Assembly: GCA_949318235.1 (NCBI GenBank)
Contig: OX439130.1
Span: forward strand, 41,479,540 to 41,543,539
Direction: 5' to 3'
Source: Ecdyonurus torrentis
Taxonomy: Eukaryota; Arthropoda; Insecta; Ephemeroptera; Heptageniidae
Length of the DNA: 64,000 bases
Part shown: piece after piece, positions 1 through 14,900 of the stretch
How positions within the stretch are numbered: position 1 is the first letter of the stretch
Layout: each line of letters begins with the position of its first letter
Position numbers and translations under genes: made by a program
Notes under the pieces: generated by a model
Seen by the model: the letters and a program-made list of their open reading frames with translations, nothing else
Told to the model about the DNA's origin: nothing
The model's database searches: none

Positions 1-860
1 AGGTTGCGCAACTATGGATAAGTTATATTTTGGGATTATGAATTCATACGAAATTTTTATTTTCTATGTAAGATTTTTTTTTTTCAAAATAAGTGCAAAA
101 AGAGCTATATAGGGGTAGTTTAACACTATACTCTATTGCGAACTGTTTGCGATAAAATTAACAAATATTTAAATATATTTTAATTATTAAAAATGTGATT
201 TTTTTTAATATATAGAAACTATTACAAAAAAACTTTTTTCTTATCTTCAATTGCGATACAATAATTTTTATTTGTATATAAAAGTATACTTTTGCATATA
301 ATAATTTTTTTTAATCAATTCTTAAACGAACAAATGCTAATTAAAAATGTAAATGTAAAAAAAAAAAAAAAAAAAACTCTAAATTTATATCTGCGTAATT
401 TTAAGTTGAAGTATAACATCGATTGCAGAAATTTACTATAAAATTATTTACAGTAGCTTTCATTAATTATTTTACTGAAAATTAACCGTAATAAGCCGGT
501 AAATATAGCTATCAATTTTTAAATTAATTTTCTTAAAGAAATATTGTTATCTTTTCGTTAAAATACAAGTTTTGACAAGCAAATGATATCTGCGTGTTCG
601 TAAAAAGAGGCGCACCGCGTATCAGCTGACGTATTTTCTCGCAATATATTTCGAGTTTTTATTGTATAAATTAAAAATTTTTAAAGCTAGCTATAAGAAA
701 TTTGAAATATATATGTAAAACAAAATTCTGGATTGAAAAATACAATAAAAAAATTTTGGTTCAAAATGGACATCGGACATTAGTACTTTTTAAAAAAAAT
801 GGACATCGGACATTAGTAAACTTTGAACCAAGTGGACATCGGACAATATAGCGGAACCAC
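1..860. other. AT-rich non-coding stretch with short direct repeats
   Basis: I see no gene here. If the HSP70 gene at 1377-4836 is intact, this would be intron. A 13-14 nt unit containing GGACATCGGACA occurs three times, at 767-780, 800-813 and 833-845, with unequal spacing. A poly-A run lies near 358-376. The sixth HSP70 exon expected by comparison with the paralogue was not found here. Confidence 0.5.
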
Positions 861-861
861 G

Positions 862-1164
862 ACGATATATATATATGTATGTTTCGAATGTTTAATTTCG
901 ACGAGCGAGGTTTCATGACGATAAGAAAAATTCTTGGTGAAATAAATTACTGTCTTACCTTCTGTGATTTTTTAAAAAGACTGTGAATTGAGTGTTTTTA
1001 ATTATTATGTACAAGTGACTACTATTTTATTATTGTTATTTAAAATAGTGATATCAGCAAGTGTAAAGCCCAATGTCTTCACAGAAGGTAAGACAGTAAT
1101 TTATTGCACCAAGAATTTTTCTTATCATATATATGTATATGTGTGTGTGTGTATATATATATAT

Positions 1165-1229
<65 letters not shown>

Positions 1230-1236
1230 TATACAA
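862..1236. repeat. TA-repeat-flanked interspersed element, internally deleted copy
   Basis: The stretch holds two inverted arms. One is at about 880-975 (GTTTCGAATGTTTAATTTCG ... TGTCTTACCTTCTGTGA) and the other at about 1060-1130 (CTTCACAGAAGGTAAGACAG). (TA)n microsatellite lies on both sides (862-876 and 1149-1226). The same arms with a full palindromic centre occur at 2690-3295. This copy appears to have lost most of the centre. No coding capacity is visible; open frames through the TA tract are artefacts. Confidence 0.6.
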
Positions 1237-1376
1237 TTTTATATAAGAGGCCTACATGGCATTAATAGTTATAGTTTTTCATCATGTATAGTAATATAAT
1301 AAATATATACTTTTTTTACATGAATAAATTTAAATACCTTAACTGCACAATAAAACAAATTCAATTGCATATATAC

Positions 1377-2611
1377 CTCAAACGTTTTACGTGAGATGTC
1401 ATAAATGAAGTTAGTTTGTCCGCCGAGGAATTCTAACTCAATTCGAGCTCGGGTCCCAGAAGACAAAATGCACTTGGCTTTTTCTGCTTGTGCTCTGAGC
1501 CGAGTCATCACGGATCTATCATCTTTGACTCTGAGCTAAAAGATAATTAAGAAAAATGATTATTAAAACAAAATAACTGAAAAAGGAAAATAGACATTTA
1601 TATAGTTACTTTGTGATCTTCATATAGCTTCTCCAAGCATTGTTCCACAATCAAAGAGTCCAGGTCTTCTCCTCCAAGATGATTGTCCCCTTTGCATCCC
1701 TTTACAATGACCTTGAAGTCTGCTTCCATCTCCAGCAAACATACATCTGTGGTGCCACCACCCATGTCAAACACTAACACACGATGACAAGTGGCCTGTC
1801 CTTCAATCTACACAAAGCAATAATGGTGAAACAAATACGTCCTTCATTTTTTTTTTTAACTATAATAATATTTGAATAGAATCTACTTATAGTCCCAATT
1901 ATCAGAATCCCAAATTATAGAAACTTAATCCCTTTTTGTTTATGCTTTACATTTAAACAGGAGAAGTGTTAAATAAAAGTGTTCAATATAGTATAAAAGT
2001 TATTGTTAGAAAAAGGTAAACCAAATTGATTTAGATATTTGAGATGTTCTCCTTCTCAATAATTTAAAATTTCCACCAGGAACTAGGATAAATAAAGTAA
2101 CATAATATGTGACGTATATCACGCATCAGCAGATATGAATGCACGTCATGTGGTCACAGTGGACCGATGGGACCGTGCCATGATGGGGGGCAAGAACCTG
2201 AGGAGAGCTTAAATTTATCACGTGACCGCAGAGTGGTGACTGTGATTGGCGGCCGTCTCATCTCATCCGTAAGTACATTGACAAGGGTTTTAAAGAACAT
2301 TTATCTTAATTATTACATACCTTGTTTTGCAGAGCATAAGCAACTGCTGCAGCTGCAGGCTCCGAGATTATGCTTGTAGCAGTCAGACCAGCAATCTCAC
2401 ATGCTTCTTTAGTAGCCAACCGTTGTGAGTCATTGAAGAGAACGGGTACCGTGACCACAGCATTCAGATGAGCAAAAGGTGGCAGTTCTAAGAACTCGCA
2501 TACCATTTGGCGTAATTTCATCAGCAACATTGAAGACACTTGCTCGGGACGGTACTTATGTGTCTCTGCTCGATACTCCACCTGATAAATCAAATATTAT
2601 ATATGTATGTA

Positions 2612-2674
<63 letters not shown>

Positions 2675-3284
2675 TTCGAATGTTGAATTTCGAGCGAGGT
2701 TGCATGATGATAAGACATTTTTTTGGAGAAATAAATTATTGTCTTACCTTCTGTGAAGACACTGGGCTTATTTACACTTGCTGATGTCACTATTTAAAAT
2801 AAAAATGATAAAATAATAGTCACTTTATTGTACATAATAATAAAAACCACTCAATTCACAGTCTTTTTTAAAATTACATAGCTATGTTATTTACACACGT
2901 TTAATGTTTTCGGAGACTATATATAAAAAATGATACATACTGTCTGTCTCCTTCCTCCAGAACTGAAAACTAAACTCTACTCTCTGCCCTTAGTTTAGTT
3001 GAGCTTAGTTTTCAGTTCTGAGGAAGGAGACAGACAGTATATAATATGTATCATTTTTTATATATAGTCTCTGAAAACGTTAAGCATTTGTGTGTAAATA
3101 TAGCATCTATGTAATTTTAAAAAAGACTGTGAATTGAGTGGTTTTTATTATTATGTACAAAGTGACTATATTGTTTTATCATTGTAATTATTTAAAATAG
3201 TGACATCAGCGAGAGCAGTGTAAAGCCCAGTGTCTTCACAGAAGGTAAGACAATAATTTATTGCTCCAAGAAATTTTCTTATCA

Positions 3285-3360
<76 letters not shown>

Positions 3361-4836
3361 CAATATATAAATATTTGAAAATATTTATCTTGCACTATAA
3401 CACCATCTGAAACGAATCATATAAATGCAAATAAAGCCAAACAGTTAAAAGGAAGTCAGCGGCCGGAAACGAACCGACAACCTTTGGATTTGCACTCCAC
3501 TGCTCTGACCATTGAGCTACGCGGCCATCCAATTCAACCATGATTCGCGATCTCTACTTGCATTTACACAATTCTATGACAACAAACTGTCGCCTATTCG
3601 CTGCCTGAGAGGCACCTGTTTTTTCAAACCAGCCTCTCTTTAAACAGCTGGTCCCCTCTTGCGAGGGGAAATTTACCCGTGCGGTGGGATTTATGTGTTT
3701 TTAAACTTCAAATGATATAGTTTTCCTTACTACACATAAGTGTAGTTCAGACTCCACGAGATGGCGATATATATATCAATATATAACTATTTGAAAATAT
3801 TTATCTTGCACTATAACACCATCTGAAACGAATCATATAAACTGTTTATATGCATATAAACTATATATGTATATAAAATGTATATAAAATATGATATATG
3901 AACCTTTTAACTGTTTGGCCTTATTTGCATTTATATGATTCGTTTCAGATGGTGTTATAGTGCAAGATAAATATTTTCAAATATTTATATATATATCGCC
4001 ATCTCGTGGAGTCTGAACTACGCTTATGTGTAGTAAGGAAAACTATATCATTTGAAGTTTAAAAACATATATACATACATACATATCATGACGCTATAAA
4101 TCCCTTTCGGGGTAAGCCACATATATATACACACACACACAGTAATATAGTTTTCTTAATGATTCATAACCATTTATTTTGTATATGTGTACCATGTGCA
4201 GGATATATTGAGGGTGCTCCCCTGATATCTGATTAAGTCCCTTTGACTTGGAACAATTTTTTTTTCTTTTGCTGCACGTCCTGATATGGAAAAATCCCAA
4301 TTTAGGGTAATTTTGTTTTTCAAGGTTCATCAGCAGACATTTGACATTAAAGCGGAGCAACCTCAATATGTAAATTATCTAGAAGCCAAAAGGTATAATA
4401 TAAAATTATTAAGCAAGCATATATACCTGAATGCGTGGCTCTCCATTAACATCCACAACAGTAAAGGGCCATCTTTGCATGTCTTCTTGGACGGAGAGTT
4501 CATAGAACTGGCGTCCCATGAGTCGCTTCACCTCTGAAATTAACTCAAACTCATAAATATGACACAGTTTATGCCCCCCCCCCCCATATACTATTTTATC
4601 ATAAAAATCAACATAAACTTACCAGTAACAGTGTTATCCGGGTTGCTGGGATACTGTTTCTTAGCCTGCCATCCAACAAGTTGATTGAGAGTTGTGAACG
4701 CTACAATACTTGGGGTTAAATTGTGTCCCTCTTCATCTACTAAAATGGTGACTTGGCCCTCTTCATAAACTGCAACTACCGAGTTTGTGGTTCCAAGGTC
4801 TATGCCCACTGCAATTTTATCTATCCGTGATGCCAT
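1377..4836 (-). CDS. HSP70-family chaperone, copy A (5' five exons, 3' part missing)
   Basis: This is the N-terminal half of an ATP-dependent HSP70 chaperone. Exons on the minus strand are 4836-4623, 4533-4427, 2581-2321, 1807-1610 and 1535-1377, all with GT-AG borders and a continuous frame (313 residues). The start was taken at [19 protein letters not shown]; an in-frame upstream Met exists at 4890 but would add an unusual N-terminus. Visible nucleotide-binding features are IDLGTTNS (phosphate 1), [14 protein letters not shown], the block [15 protein letters not shown], and [11 protein letters not shown] (phosphate 2). The family usually has GGGTFDV, so the Phe is replaced by Thr. Exon lengths 107, 261, 198 and 159 nearly equal those of the paralogue at 8904-16062 (107, 264, 198, 159), with the same phases, so the two arose by tandem duplication. 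The ATPase end and substrate-binding domain would lie left of the window. It could also be a truncated pseudogene, but no internal stop is seen. Confidence 0.85.
2690..3350. repeat. ~600-bp palindromic element between two (TA)n tracts (full copy)
   Basis: This is an almost perfect inverted repeat. The left arm, from about 2690, includes TGTCTTACCTTCTGTGAAGA, CACTCAATTCACAGTC and GGAGACTATATATAAAAAAT. The same blocks return reversed to about 3285. The centre is near 2990, around CTGAAAACTAAACTC / GAGCTTAGTTTTCAG. (TA)n tracts abut both ends (about 2627-2670 and 3294-3346). It lies in the HSP70 copy A intron between exons 2 and 3. The family also occurs at 862-1236. No ORF is convincing, so it looks like a non-autonomous TIR element. 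Confidence 0.7.
3370..4065. repeat. Palindromic MITE with an extra partial arm and a tRNA-like insert
   Basis: Blocks such as TATCTTGCACTATAACACC and CATCTGAAACGAATCATATA occur at 3390-3425 and 3800-3840, and inverted at 3935-3980. The block GTTTTCCTTACTACACATAAG at 3720-3740 returns inverted at 4020-4045. The main hairpin spans 3690-4065. A second partial left arm at 3370-3450 is separated from it by a tRNA-like sequence and about 160 bp of unrelated DNA. It is intronic to HSP70 copy A. Confidence 0.6.
3455..3526 (-). tRNA. tRNA-like sequence (anticodon loop GCA, Cys-like), probably a SINE head or degraded copy
   Basis: On the minus strand a 72-nt cloverleaf can be drawn. The A-box region is TAGCTCAATGGTCAGAGC, the seven-base loop GTGCAAA (U33, anticodon GCA) sits on a TGGA/TCCA stem, and a T-arm GTCGG-TTCGTTT-CCGGC carries a B box GGTTCG. 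The acceptor stem pairs at only five of seven positions, with two mismatches. No CCA tail is encoded. The weak acceptor and the location between two halves of a MITE favour a tRNA-derived SINE or pseudogene over a working tRNA-Cys gene. Confidence 0.45.
4068..4140 (-). repeat. LINE 3'-tail fragment with CATA repeats
   Basis: A CATACATACAT run is followed by ATCATGACGCTATAAATCC and TTTCGGGGTAAGC. Read on the minus strand this matches the 3' end of the LINE remnant at 34014-34250, which ends in GCTTACCCCGAAGGGGATTA plus a TATG-type tail. Other pieces lie at 34775-34870 and 39258-39288. Confidence 0.6.
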
Positions 4837-7893
<3,057 letters not shown>

Positions 7894-7944
7894 TGATGGA
7901 AAACACAACAACAGCTAAGTTTTCATAATTAATTAGCTTGATAT

Positions 7945-8118
7945 ATTGACTAATAAAAAGGAACAACTATTTTGAGGCCGACTATAAGCAATTTAGCTCA
8001 CATCCACACTTCTGTTTTGACGTACTGTGCATGCGTTGTAAGTAGAAATGGAAGCAGATATGACCAAAAAACTCTTATAGTCAGCCTCAAAACAGTTGTT
8101 TCTTTATTAGTCAATAAT
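7945..8118. repeat. Palindromic MITE, family 2 (ATTGACTAATAA ends)
   Basis: The left end ATTGACTAATAAAAAGGAA and the block TTTTGAGGCCGACTATAAG are mirrored by CTTATAGTCAGCCTCAAAA and TTATTAGTCAATA at the right. A second copy is at 36010-36182. Both are flanked by TA, consistent with a Tc1/mariner-type target, though no transposase is present. Confidence 0.7.
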
Positions 8119-8349
8119 ACAAAAGTATTATTAAATTATTTTATTTGGATGAAAAATGAAATTATTTAAAAAATGATATAGTTATAAAAAATACCATATA
8201 CATTGTAAATATAAACAGTGTAATAATAATATATTATGTACTATAACTTTTAACCATGATTATAGTTAAAAAGTACAAAAATTAAGTATATTAATTTAAG
8301 GAAAAAACATTGCGGTTAGGATCAATGATAAAGAAAGGAATAAAATTAC

Positions 8350-8708
8350 CAGCAAGGGCCTTATACTAAAAGTAGAAGTTCTATGGAGAGGTCGAGGTCT
8401 CGCGTGGCACAGGAGTTTGTTATAAAAAAGTTCATTTTATAACTGAGAGCGTTCGTCATATGCTAATGACATTATCAATCAAAGACGAGATTTACTTGAG
8501 CACATCACTGAGCAGTGTCGTGTCAGTACAAGACAAAAGACACTCAGTCAGTGATGTGCTCAAGTAAATATCTTCTTTGAATGATATGTCATTAACATAT
8601 GACGAACGCTCTCAGTTATAAAATGAACTTTTTTATAACAAAATACTGTGCCACGCGAGACCTCGACCTCTCCATGGAACTTCTACTGTGGTAAAGCCCT
8701 TGCTGGTA
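8350..8708. repeat. Palindromic MITE, family 1 (CCAGCAAGGGCC ends)
   Basis: Long arms: GTAGAAGTTCTATGGAGAG, GAGGTCTCGCGTGGCACAG, AACTGAGAGCGTTCGTCATA and TACTTGAGCACATCACTGA all return inverted. Ends are TA-CCAGCAAGGG and CCCTTGCTGG-TA, so the target duplication is probably TA. A second copy, itself interrupted, is at 35935-36474. It lies downstream of the HSP70 copy B stop codon. Confidence 0.8.
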
Positions 8709-8903
8709 AGTCTATTCTTTCTTTAAAAATTAAGTATAGTGAGTAAATATATGTTTGAAAAAGTATATAATCTAGCGATTAGTGACATATTAATAATACC
8801 ATTGAGTTCCGAATTAATAATTAACCAAACAATAGGAATTCAGAGGTAATGAATAAATGTATTATACAAACATAATATTTAATAATAATGACACATTCAT
8901 GCA

Positions 8904-11900
8904 TCACTTTTTAGGCTGATACGTGATGTGACCAACATTGGAGATTGTAATACTAGATGATACATTGCTGCGGAGATTTTCCAGCATGATACCATAATCT
9001 TCAGCTGAAGGATTAGGATTGGCTTCCATCCACTCTCTGGTGCTTGCTGTGCCTAGCGTTACTGTCTGTCTATCACCTTCACTCAAATTGTCACGAGTTG
9101 TCAACTCTGACATTTGTTCATACAAATGGTGCACTAAGCCATGAATATTCTCCCCAACTGCTCTCTCACCCAAACTTTTCACCTCACCCCAGGTAAGGTG
9201 TTTCTTGTATCGCTCAATTACAACAGAGATTTCATTGTCTGTGCCTTGCTCCTTTGCACATACCTGTAAAATCCCATGTAGATCCACTGTGAAAGTTGTA
9301 TCAGCACCTACTTCGCATGCTTGAGCCAGTCTAATATTTTCAAGTATCATAGAACCAAGTTTTTGATTATCTTTACTCTTGGTGCCTTCTCCTTCATATA
9401 TATTGAAAATCAAAGAATTCTGATTATCATTATATGTATGGTAAACAGCAGAGTTTTTTGCAGGAATAGGAGTGTAGCGTTCTAAGACTCTATTAACAGT
9501 TCCATCAAACAACTCAATACCCAATGAAAAAGGTATAACCTCACTCAACAAGAAGACTTGCCTCAGGATTCCTTTGTCTTTGGCAGCTTGGACAGCAGCT
9601 CCAAAAGCTACACTCACTTCCTGATTGATAGTTTTATGTATCTCCACACTAGGCATCAATTCTGAGAGCAAGGTTTGCAGACGGGGAATTTTAGTGGATC
9701 CTCCTGCCAACACAAACTGCATACAAGCAAGAAGCAATTAATATAGAACATCAAAAAATGTTGGAAAAATCCTAATACGGTGAGTACAAAAAATCTTACC
9801 ACATCAATATTTTCTTTGCCGATTGAAGTCTCTTCTAAGCACTGCTCCACCAATGAGACAGCTCGTACAAGCAGATCACTTATCAGCTCCTAGAATTAAT
9901 GCAAAATAATTGAACATAATTGAAATTAGACACATGTATGTATACATACGTATATAAATTTAAAATTACCTCTAGAGTTTTACGAGTCATTATGTAAAGG
10001 AAACTAACACCTATCACAATCTCGTCAAGTTCAATGCGTGCGCGTGTACCTGACGACAGGATACACTTTGCCTTTTCAACAGCTCTACGGAGTCGAATAA
10101 GTGCAGAGTGATTGTCCTTAAGATCAACCTACAATAACAAAATTGTTATAACTACTTTATTATTATTAGGTATTATATTTTTAATGAACTTAAACTTTTT
10201 ATTTGCTATGAATATTTTCTTATATGCAGGAAAAAAATTGTAACATCTATAATATTAACATTATTTTTCTTCCCCTTCCCACCCTTATAACACATTATTA
10301 TGAATAACACTTTGTTATCCAATGATCAAAATAGTGCTATCAACATCACCATCATAATATGCCACATATTTAAATTCAGTGTTTAATTTTTAAAATTATT
10401 AACTTTTATCTCAAAAGATACTGCCCATTATTAAAGCACTTAATGCTTTGCGGACAATATAATCCAAAGTATCGAAGGCTCAGTGGCGTAACTTCAAAAT
10501 TTTGGGCAGGGGGAAAAATCTGACACGGGCCCCCCGAAAGGGGAACAGTGCTGGGGAGGAGGGGGGGGGGGGGGATGCGCACTGCAGAGGAAATTTTTTG
10601 AAAAAGGGGCATGGCACTGAAATTTTAAAGCCATAGACCACATAAAACAACATGTGCTTTTTAATAATAAATAAACACAAAATGGGATCTTCAAAACTTA
10701 TAACAATTTTTACCAGAATGTTAATGTAGCCCCACGAGAGAGCGTGAAAATACTGTAAAGTATGCAATTTGCATGACTATTCATGTTTATGACGTCAGAA
10801 ACATGTAAAAATTAGTATGAAAATGTTGAGCGGGTTGCATAAATCGAATTTTCTGATCACTACTATACGGAGCTACAGTTGGGTTTTGAGACAAACGAAA
10901 GTTATTTATGTAAGTCCCATCAAGTGTTTTGTGATATAAATGCTTATGTTTTTCTCTGGTCTATTCCTTTAAGCTATTTTTTATAATAAAAATTAAGAAG
11001 TGTCACTAACATGAAAAAAAAAAAAAAAATATCGTTAAAATGGCCTATCATACATAAGAATAAGAATCTTTATTGACCCAGGCAGTTCAGTAACAATCAA
11101 AGTTACAACAAGCATTGGTCTTGTCAAATAAAACTTATAATAATATAAAAAAATAAAAAAAAGAAAATAAAGTAATATATAATGATATAATACTAACAAT
11201 AACAACAACAAGAATACAAATAAAAAATGAATCACACAACTATAAGAGCTCTATTAAACAATGTACAAACATTATAATGAAGTTTGAAAATAAAGTTTCA
11301 ATTTTTGTCAATAATTAATTTTTGCTATAAATAGAACCCCCCCCCCCAAAAAAAAAAAAGAGAGAGAAAAATATTCAAACCCAGGCCGAAATATGACACA
11401 TAGTGCATCGTATGCACGGTGGTATGAACTAGCAGCTCGTAAGCAAATAGAGATTAGTTAATTAATTAGAGGGTTTTTTGACTTACAAAAGTAAATTAAT
11501 TAGCAAAAACGTCACACCAAAATACTCGGCGCGACTCTCTCTAACCATGGACAACGCTGTTTCGACCTGCTGGGCCTCATCAGCATGGTGAGGAGAGAGA
11601 AGCAGTGATCTACCAGAGAGTAGCCCTGGTCAGAGATCGACTGCTGGAGTAGCATAGACTGCGCGGCCTTATATACCCGCAGCCTCGGTGGACGCTTAGC
11701 TTCCACCGCGGATTGGCTGCCCGATTGGCTACTCCAGCAGTCGATCTCTGACCAGGGCTACTCTCTGGTAGATCACTGCTTCTCTCTCCTCACCATGCTG
11801 ATGAGGCCCAGCAGGCCGAAACAGCGTTGTCCATGGTTAGAGAGTGTCGCGCCGAGTATTTTGGTGTGACGTTTTTGCTAATTAATTTACTTTTGTAAGC

Positions 11901-14900
11901 CAAAAAACCCTGTAATTAATTAACTAATCTCTATTTGCTTACAAGCTGCTAGTTCATACCACCGTGCATACGATGCACTATGTGTCATATTTCGGCCTGG
12001 GTTTGAATATTTTTCTCTCTCTTTTGCGGGGTCCCTGAACTAATAAAGCTCATTATATCTCCCATTCCCCAAAAATCTTTTACCTCTCTTTTTTATGTGT
12101 TTCTATCTATCTTTTGATATTTGAAGAAGACATTTATAGAAAATTTAATTAGAAGGTGGTGACAGTTAAAAAATGTAGTTAATATTAATACCCTCTGTCA
12201 CAAAATGCATATTATTTGATTGATCCACTTTAACTTTCAATTACTGTTTTTCAACATAAAATTTAATATTACCACCTTTTTTTTTTTTTTTTTTTTTTTT
12301 TTTGCGCCAAGCATCAACACAGCCCCCCCCCCCCCCCCAGAAGCCGATGGGCCCGGGGGAACTTCCCCCCTGGCAGTTACGCCACTGCTAAGGCTTATAA
12401 TGATCAGAACAGTCAATTGAGGCAAAACATACCTGATGCTCATCTTGCAACTTTTGAAGACAGTGTGAAACCAACAGGGAATCTAAATCTACCCCTCCAA
12501 GGTTGTTGTCACCTTTCTTAGCTATCACATCAAACTGAGAATCACATGCCATTCTTAGCAAGGACACATCAGTGGTGCCACCACCCATGTCAAACACAAG
12601 GACGTATTTGTTTCCACTAAGAACATCATCCTGTGAATCAAGAAATACATATATAGCCTTTTCAATACATTTCAATTCTTTTGTGCTCAACAGCCATACA
12701 GACATTTACTAAGAATCAAAATGGGTTTAGGTTGCCAACAATTACCTTTGTTTTCTGCATGCCATAGGCAACTGCTGCTGCTGCAGGTTCAGAGATGATG
12801 CTTGTGGCAGTCAAACCAGCAATCTCACATGCTTCTTTTGTAGCCAGTTTTTGAGAATCGTTGAAATAAACAGGCACTGTGACCACAGCATCCAGAGGCG
12901 TGAAAGGTGGCAGTTCGAGGAACTCACATGCCATCTGCCGCAATTTCATCAGCAACATTGCAGACACTTGCTCAGGACAGTACTGCCGTGTTTCTTCTCG
13001 ATACTCCGCCTATATTAGCAAATAATAGGCCTAATAATAATAACATAAATAATCTAAAAAAATGGTATATTTTTATTTATTTTTATTTTAGAAATAGTCT
13101 GAAAACAAAGTTCCCTTTTTTCTAAGCATTTAAATTCATGTTTAGAAATTAGTACCCCTGCTATAAATTTTTGCTACATTAAATACTACAAAAAATTACC
13201 TTCAAGCGAGGCTCATCGTCTTTCTTAATTACAGTGAAAGGCCAGTGCTTGATAGCAGCTTGAACACAAGGTTCTGAAAATTTTCGACCCATCAAACGTT
13301 TAATTTCTGAAAACAAAATCATTCACTGTTATTCTAAATACAAATTCCTGCGTTGCTGCAAACAGGAAAGATTGGAATATTTTGAACGAAACATAAAATT
13401 AAAGGCATATAGTACACTTTCAACAAAAAACTTGTCTAATATCCTAATATATACCTGAATATCAACCTTAAAATTTGGTCAGTTTTCCATTCACGGAATA
13501 TATGGCATATGCGAATTAATGACATCACATACAGCTCGCCTGTTTCCTTGCGCATGGAACAGCAAGCTGTGATGTCGTCATAAGTGCATCTGCAATTCCA
13601 AGAATGGAAAATAAAGTAGAAATCAATAACTCCAGCCAAATCAATGTTCATATTTAGGTATATTATGTTATATGATATTTTGTTCAAGGCGTGTTCTATG
13701 CCTCTAAGGATAACGTATAGTTTGTAGAAACCACACAAGCATTAAATATGCACTTAAAAATTCACCCTGATCCATGTCTATTCTGTGACTCACAGTTTCA
13801 AAAACTCTTAACCCCTGTAAGCTGCAACGCTAAGTAACTACAGTCAACTGGGGTGACTTTGAACACCCAATTATCTCTGCCTTGAAGCCTCATTTTAGAA
13901 TTTTGAAGAATCTTACTATTGTTTAAATTTGTTTTTTATCTTAATGACGTGTTTCAAAATTTTGAAATGCGAGTGCCCGAAGAAGATATAGATGGGTGTT
14001 CAAAGTCACCCTGGTTGACTGTATAGTTAACCCGTAGTTATTTTGATTGTTGCAACAATTAAAAAAATATAACAAAGGTTTAACTAGAGGTTGCAGCTTA
14101 CAACCCCTAGTCTAAGAGTCTCATATGATGGAGATGCTGCCCACATGGGCATTATAAGTTCTAATGTAATTTGCGTGTATCCGAACTCATAGTCATATAC
14201 ATAAATCAATAAGTTTAAATAAAAACTGTTGAAAATCAACTGCAGTTTTTAAACAATTCTCTGATTATTTTGAATTAATCGTTTTCTTTATTATTAATAT
14301 TTTAGAAATAATATATGGACCAGCATCATGCACACGCTTTTGCAATATGAACAAAAATCTATTTTAAAATAATTGCAACATTATTAATTCATAAAGGCGT
14401 AGAACACCTTGAACAAAAAACTCGCCTAATATCCTAACATACCCAAATATCAACATTATTTTGGCCGGAGTCATTGATTTCTAATTTATTTTCCATTTAC
14501 AAAATCTCAGTTGCGGGTTTACTACGTCACAACTCGCGTGGTCCACGCACGCGGAAACAGGCGAGCTGTGACGTAGTAAACCCACAACTGACATTTTGTA
14601 AATGGAAAATAAATTAGAAATCAATGACTACGGCCAAAATAATGTTGATATTTGGGTATTTTAGGATATTATATAGGCAAGTTTTTTCTTCAAGGTGTTC
14701 TACGTCTTTAATGCATTTCTTATGGAATTAAAGACAACTTCACGCCATATTAAGTGCTAAATAACATGGGCCAGTATGGGAAAATGACTCATTTTGCCAG
14801 TTTAAAAATACTCGAAACATTTTTAAGAGCATTGATGCTGTTAACAGGTTGAATTAGGTTTTCAAGTATATATGCAAGAAAAATAATAGTAACCAAAAAA

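Larger units (their letters stand above)
11351..12125. mobile_element. Long palindromic element carrying a hammerhead motif on each arm
   Basis: Two ~370-bp inverted arms meet near 11712. Shared blocks include GAGAGAAAAATATTCAAACC, GGCCGAAATATGACACATAG, TGCATCGTATGCACGGTGG, AGCAAATAGAGATTAGTT and CGATCTCTGACCAGGGC. The left arm stops at a poly-C/poly-A tract, while the right continues to about 12125. A related copy is at 33268-33813. No protein is encoded. An inverted pair of ribozyme-bearing terminal sequences resembles the pseudo-LTR arrangement known for Penelope-like elements, but no reverse transcriptase is present here. Confidence 0.65.
10481..12387. mobile_element. hAT-like element bounded by CAGTGGCGTAAC ends (non-autonomous, nested)
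   Basis: Ends are CAGTGGCGTAAC at 10481 and GTTACGCCACTG at 12387. Flanking 8-mers are CGAAGGCT (10473-10480) and CTAAGGCT (12388-12395), an 8-bp duplication with one mismatch. Subterminal poly-G/poly-C tracts are present. The interior contains a TTAA-flanked MITE (10628-10968) and a hammerhead-bearing palindrome (from 11351), but no transposase. It sits in HSP70 copy B intron 4. Confidence 0.7.
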
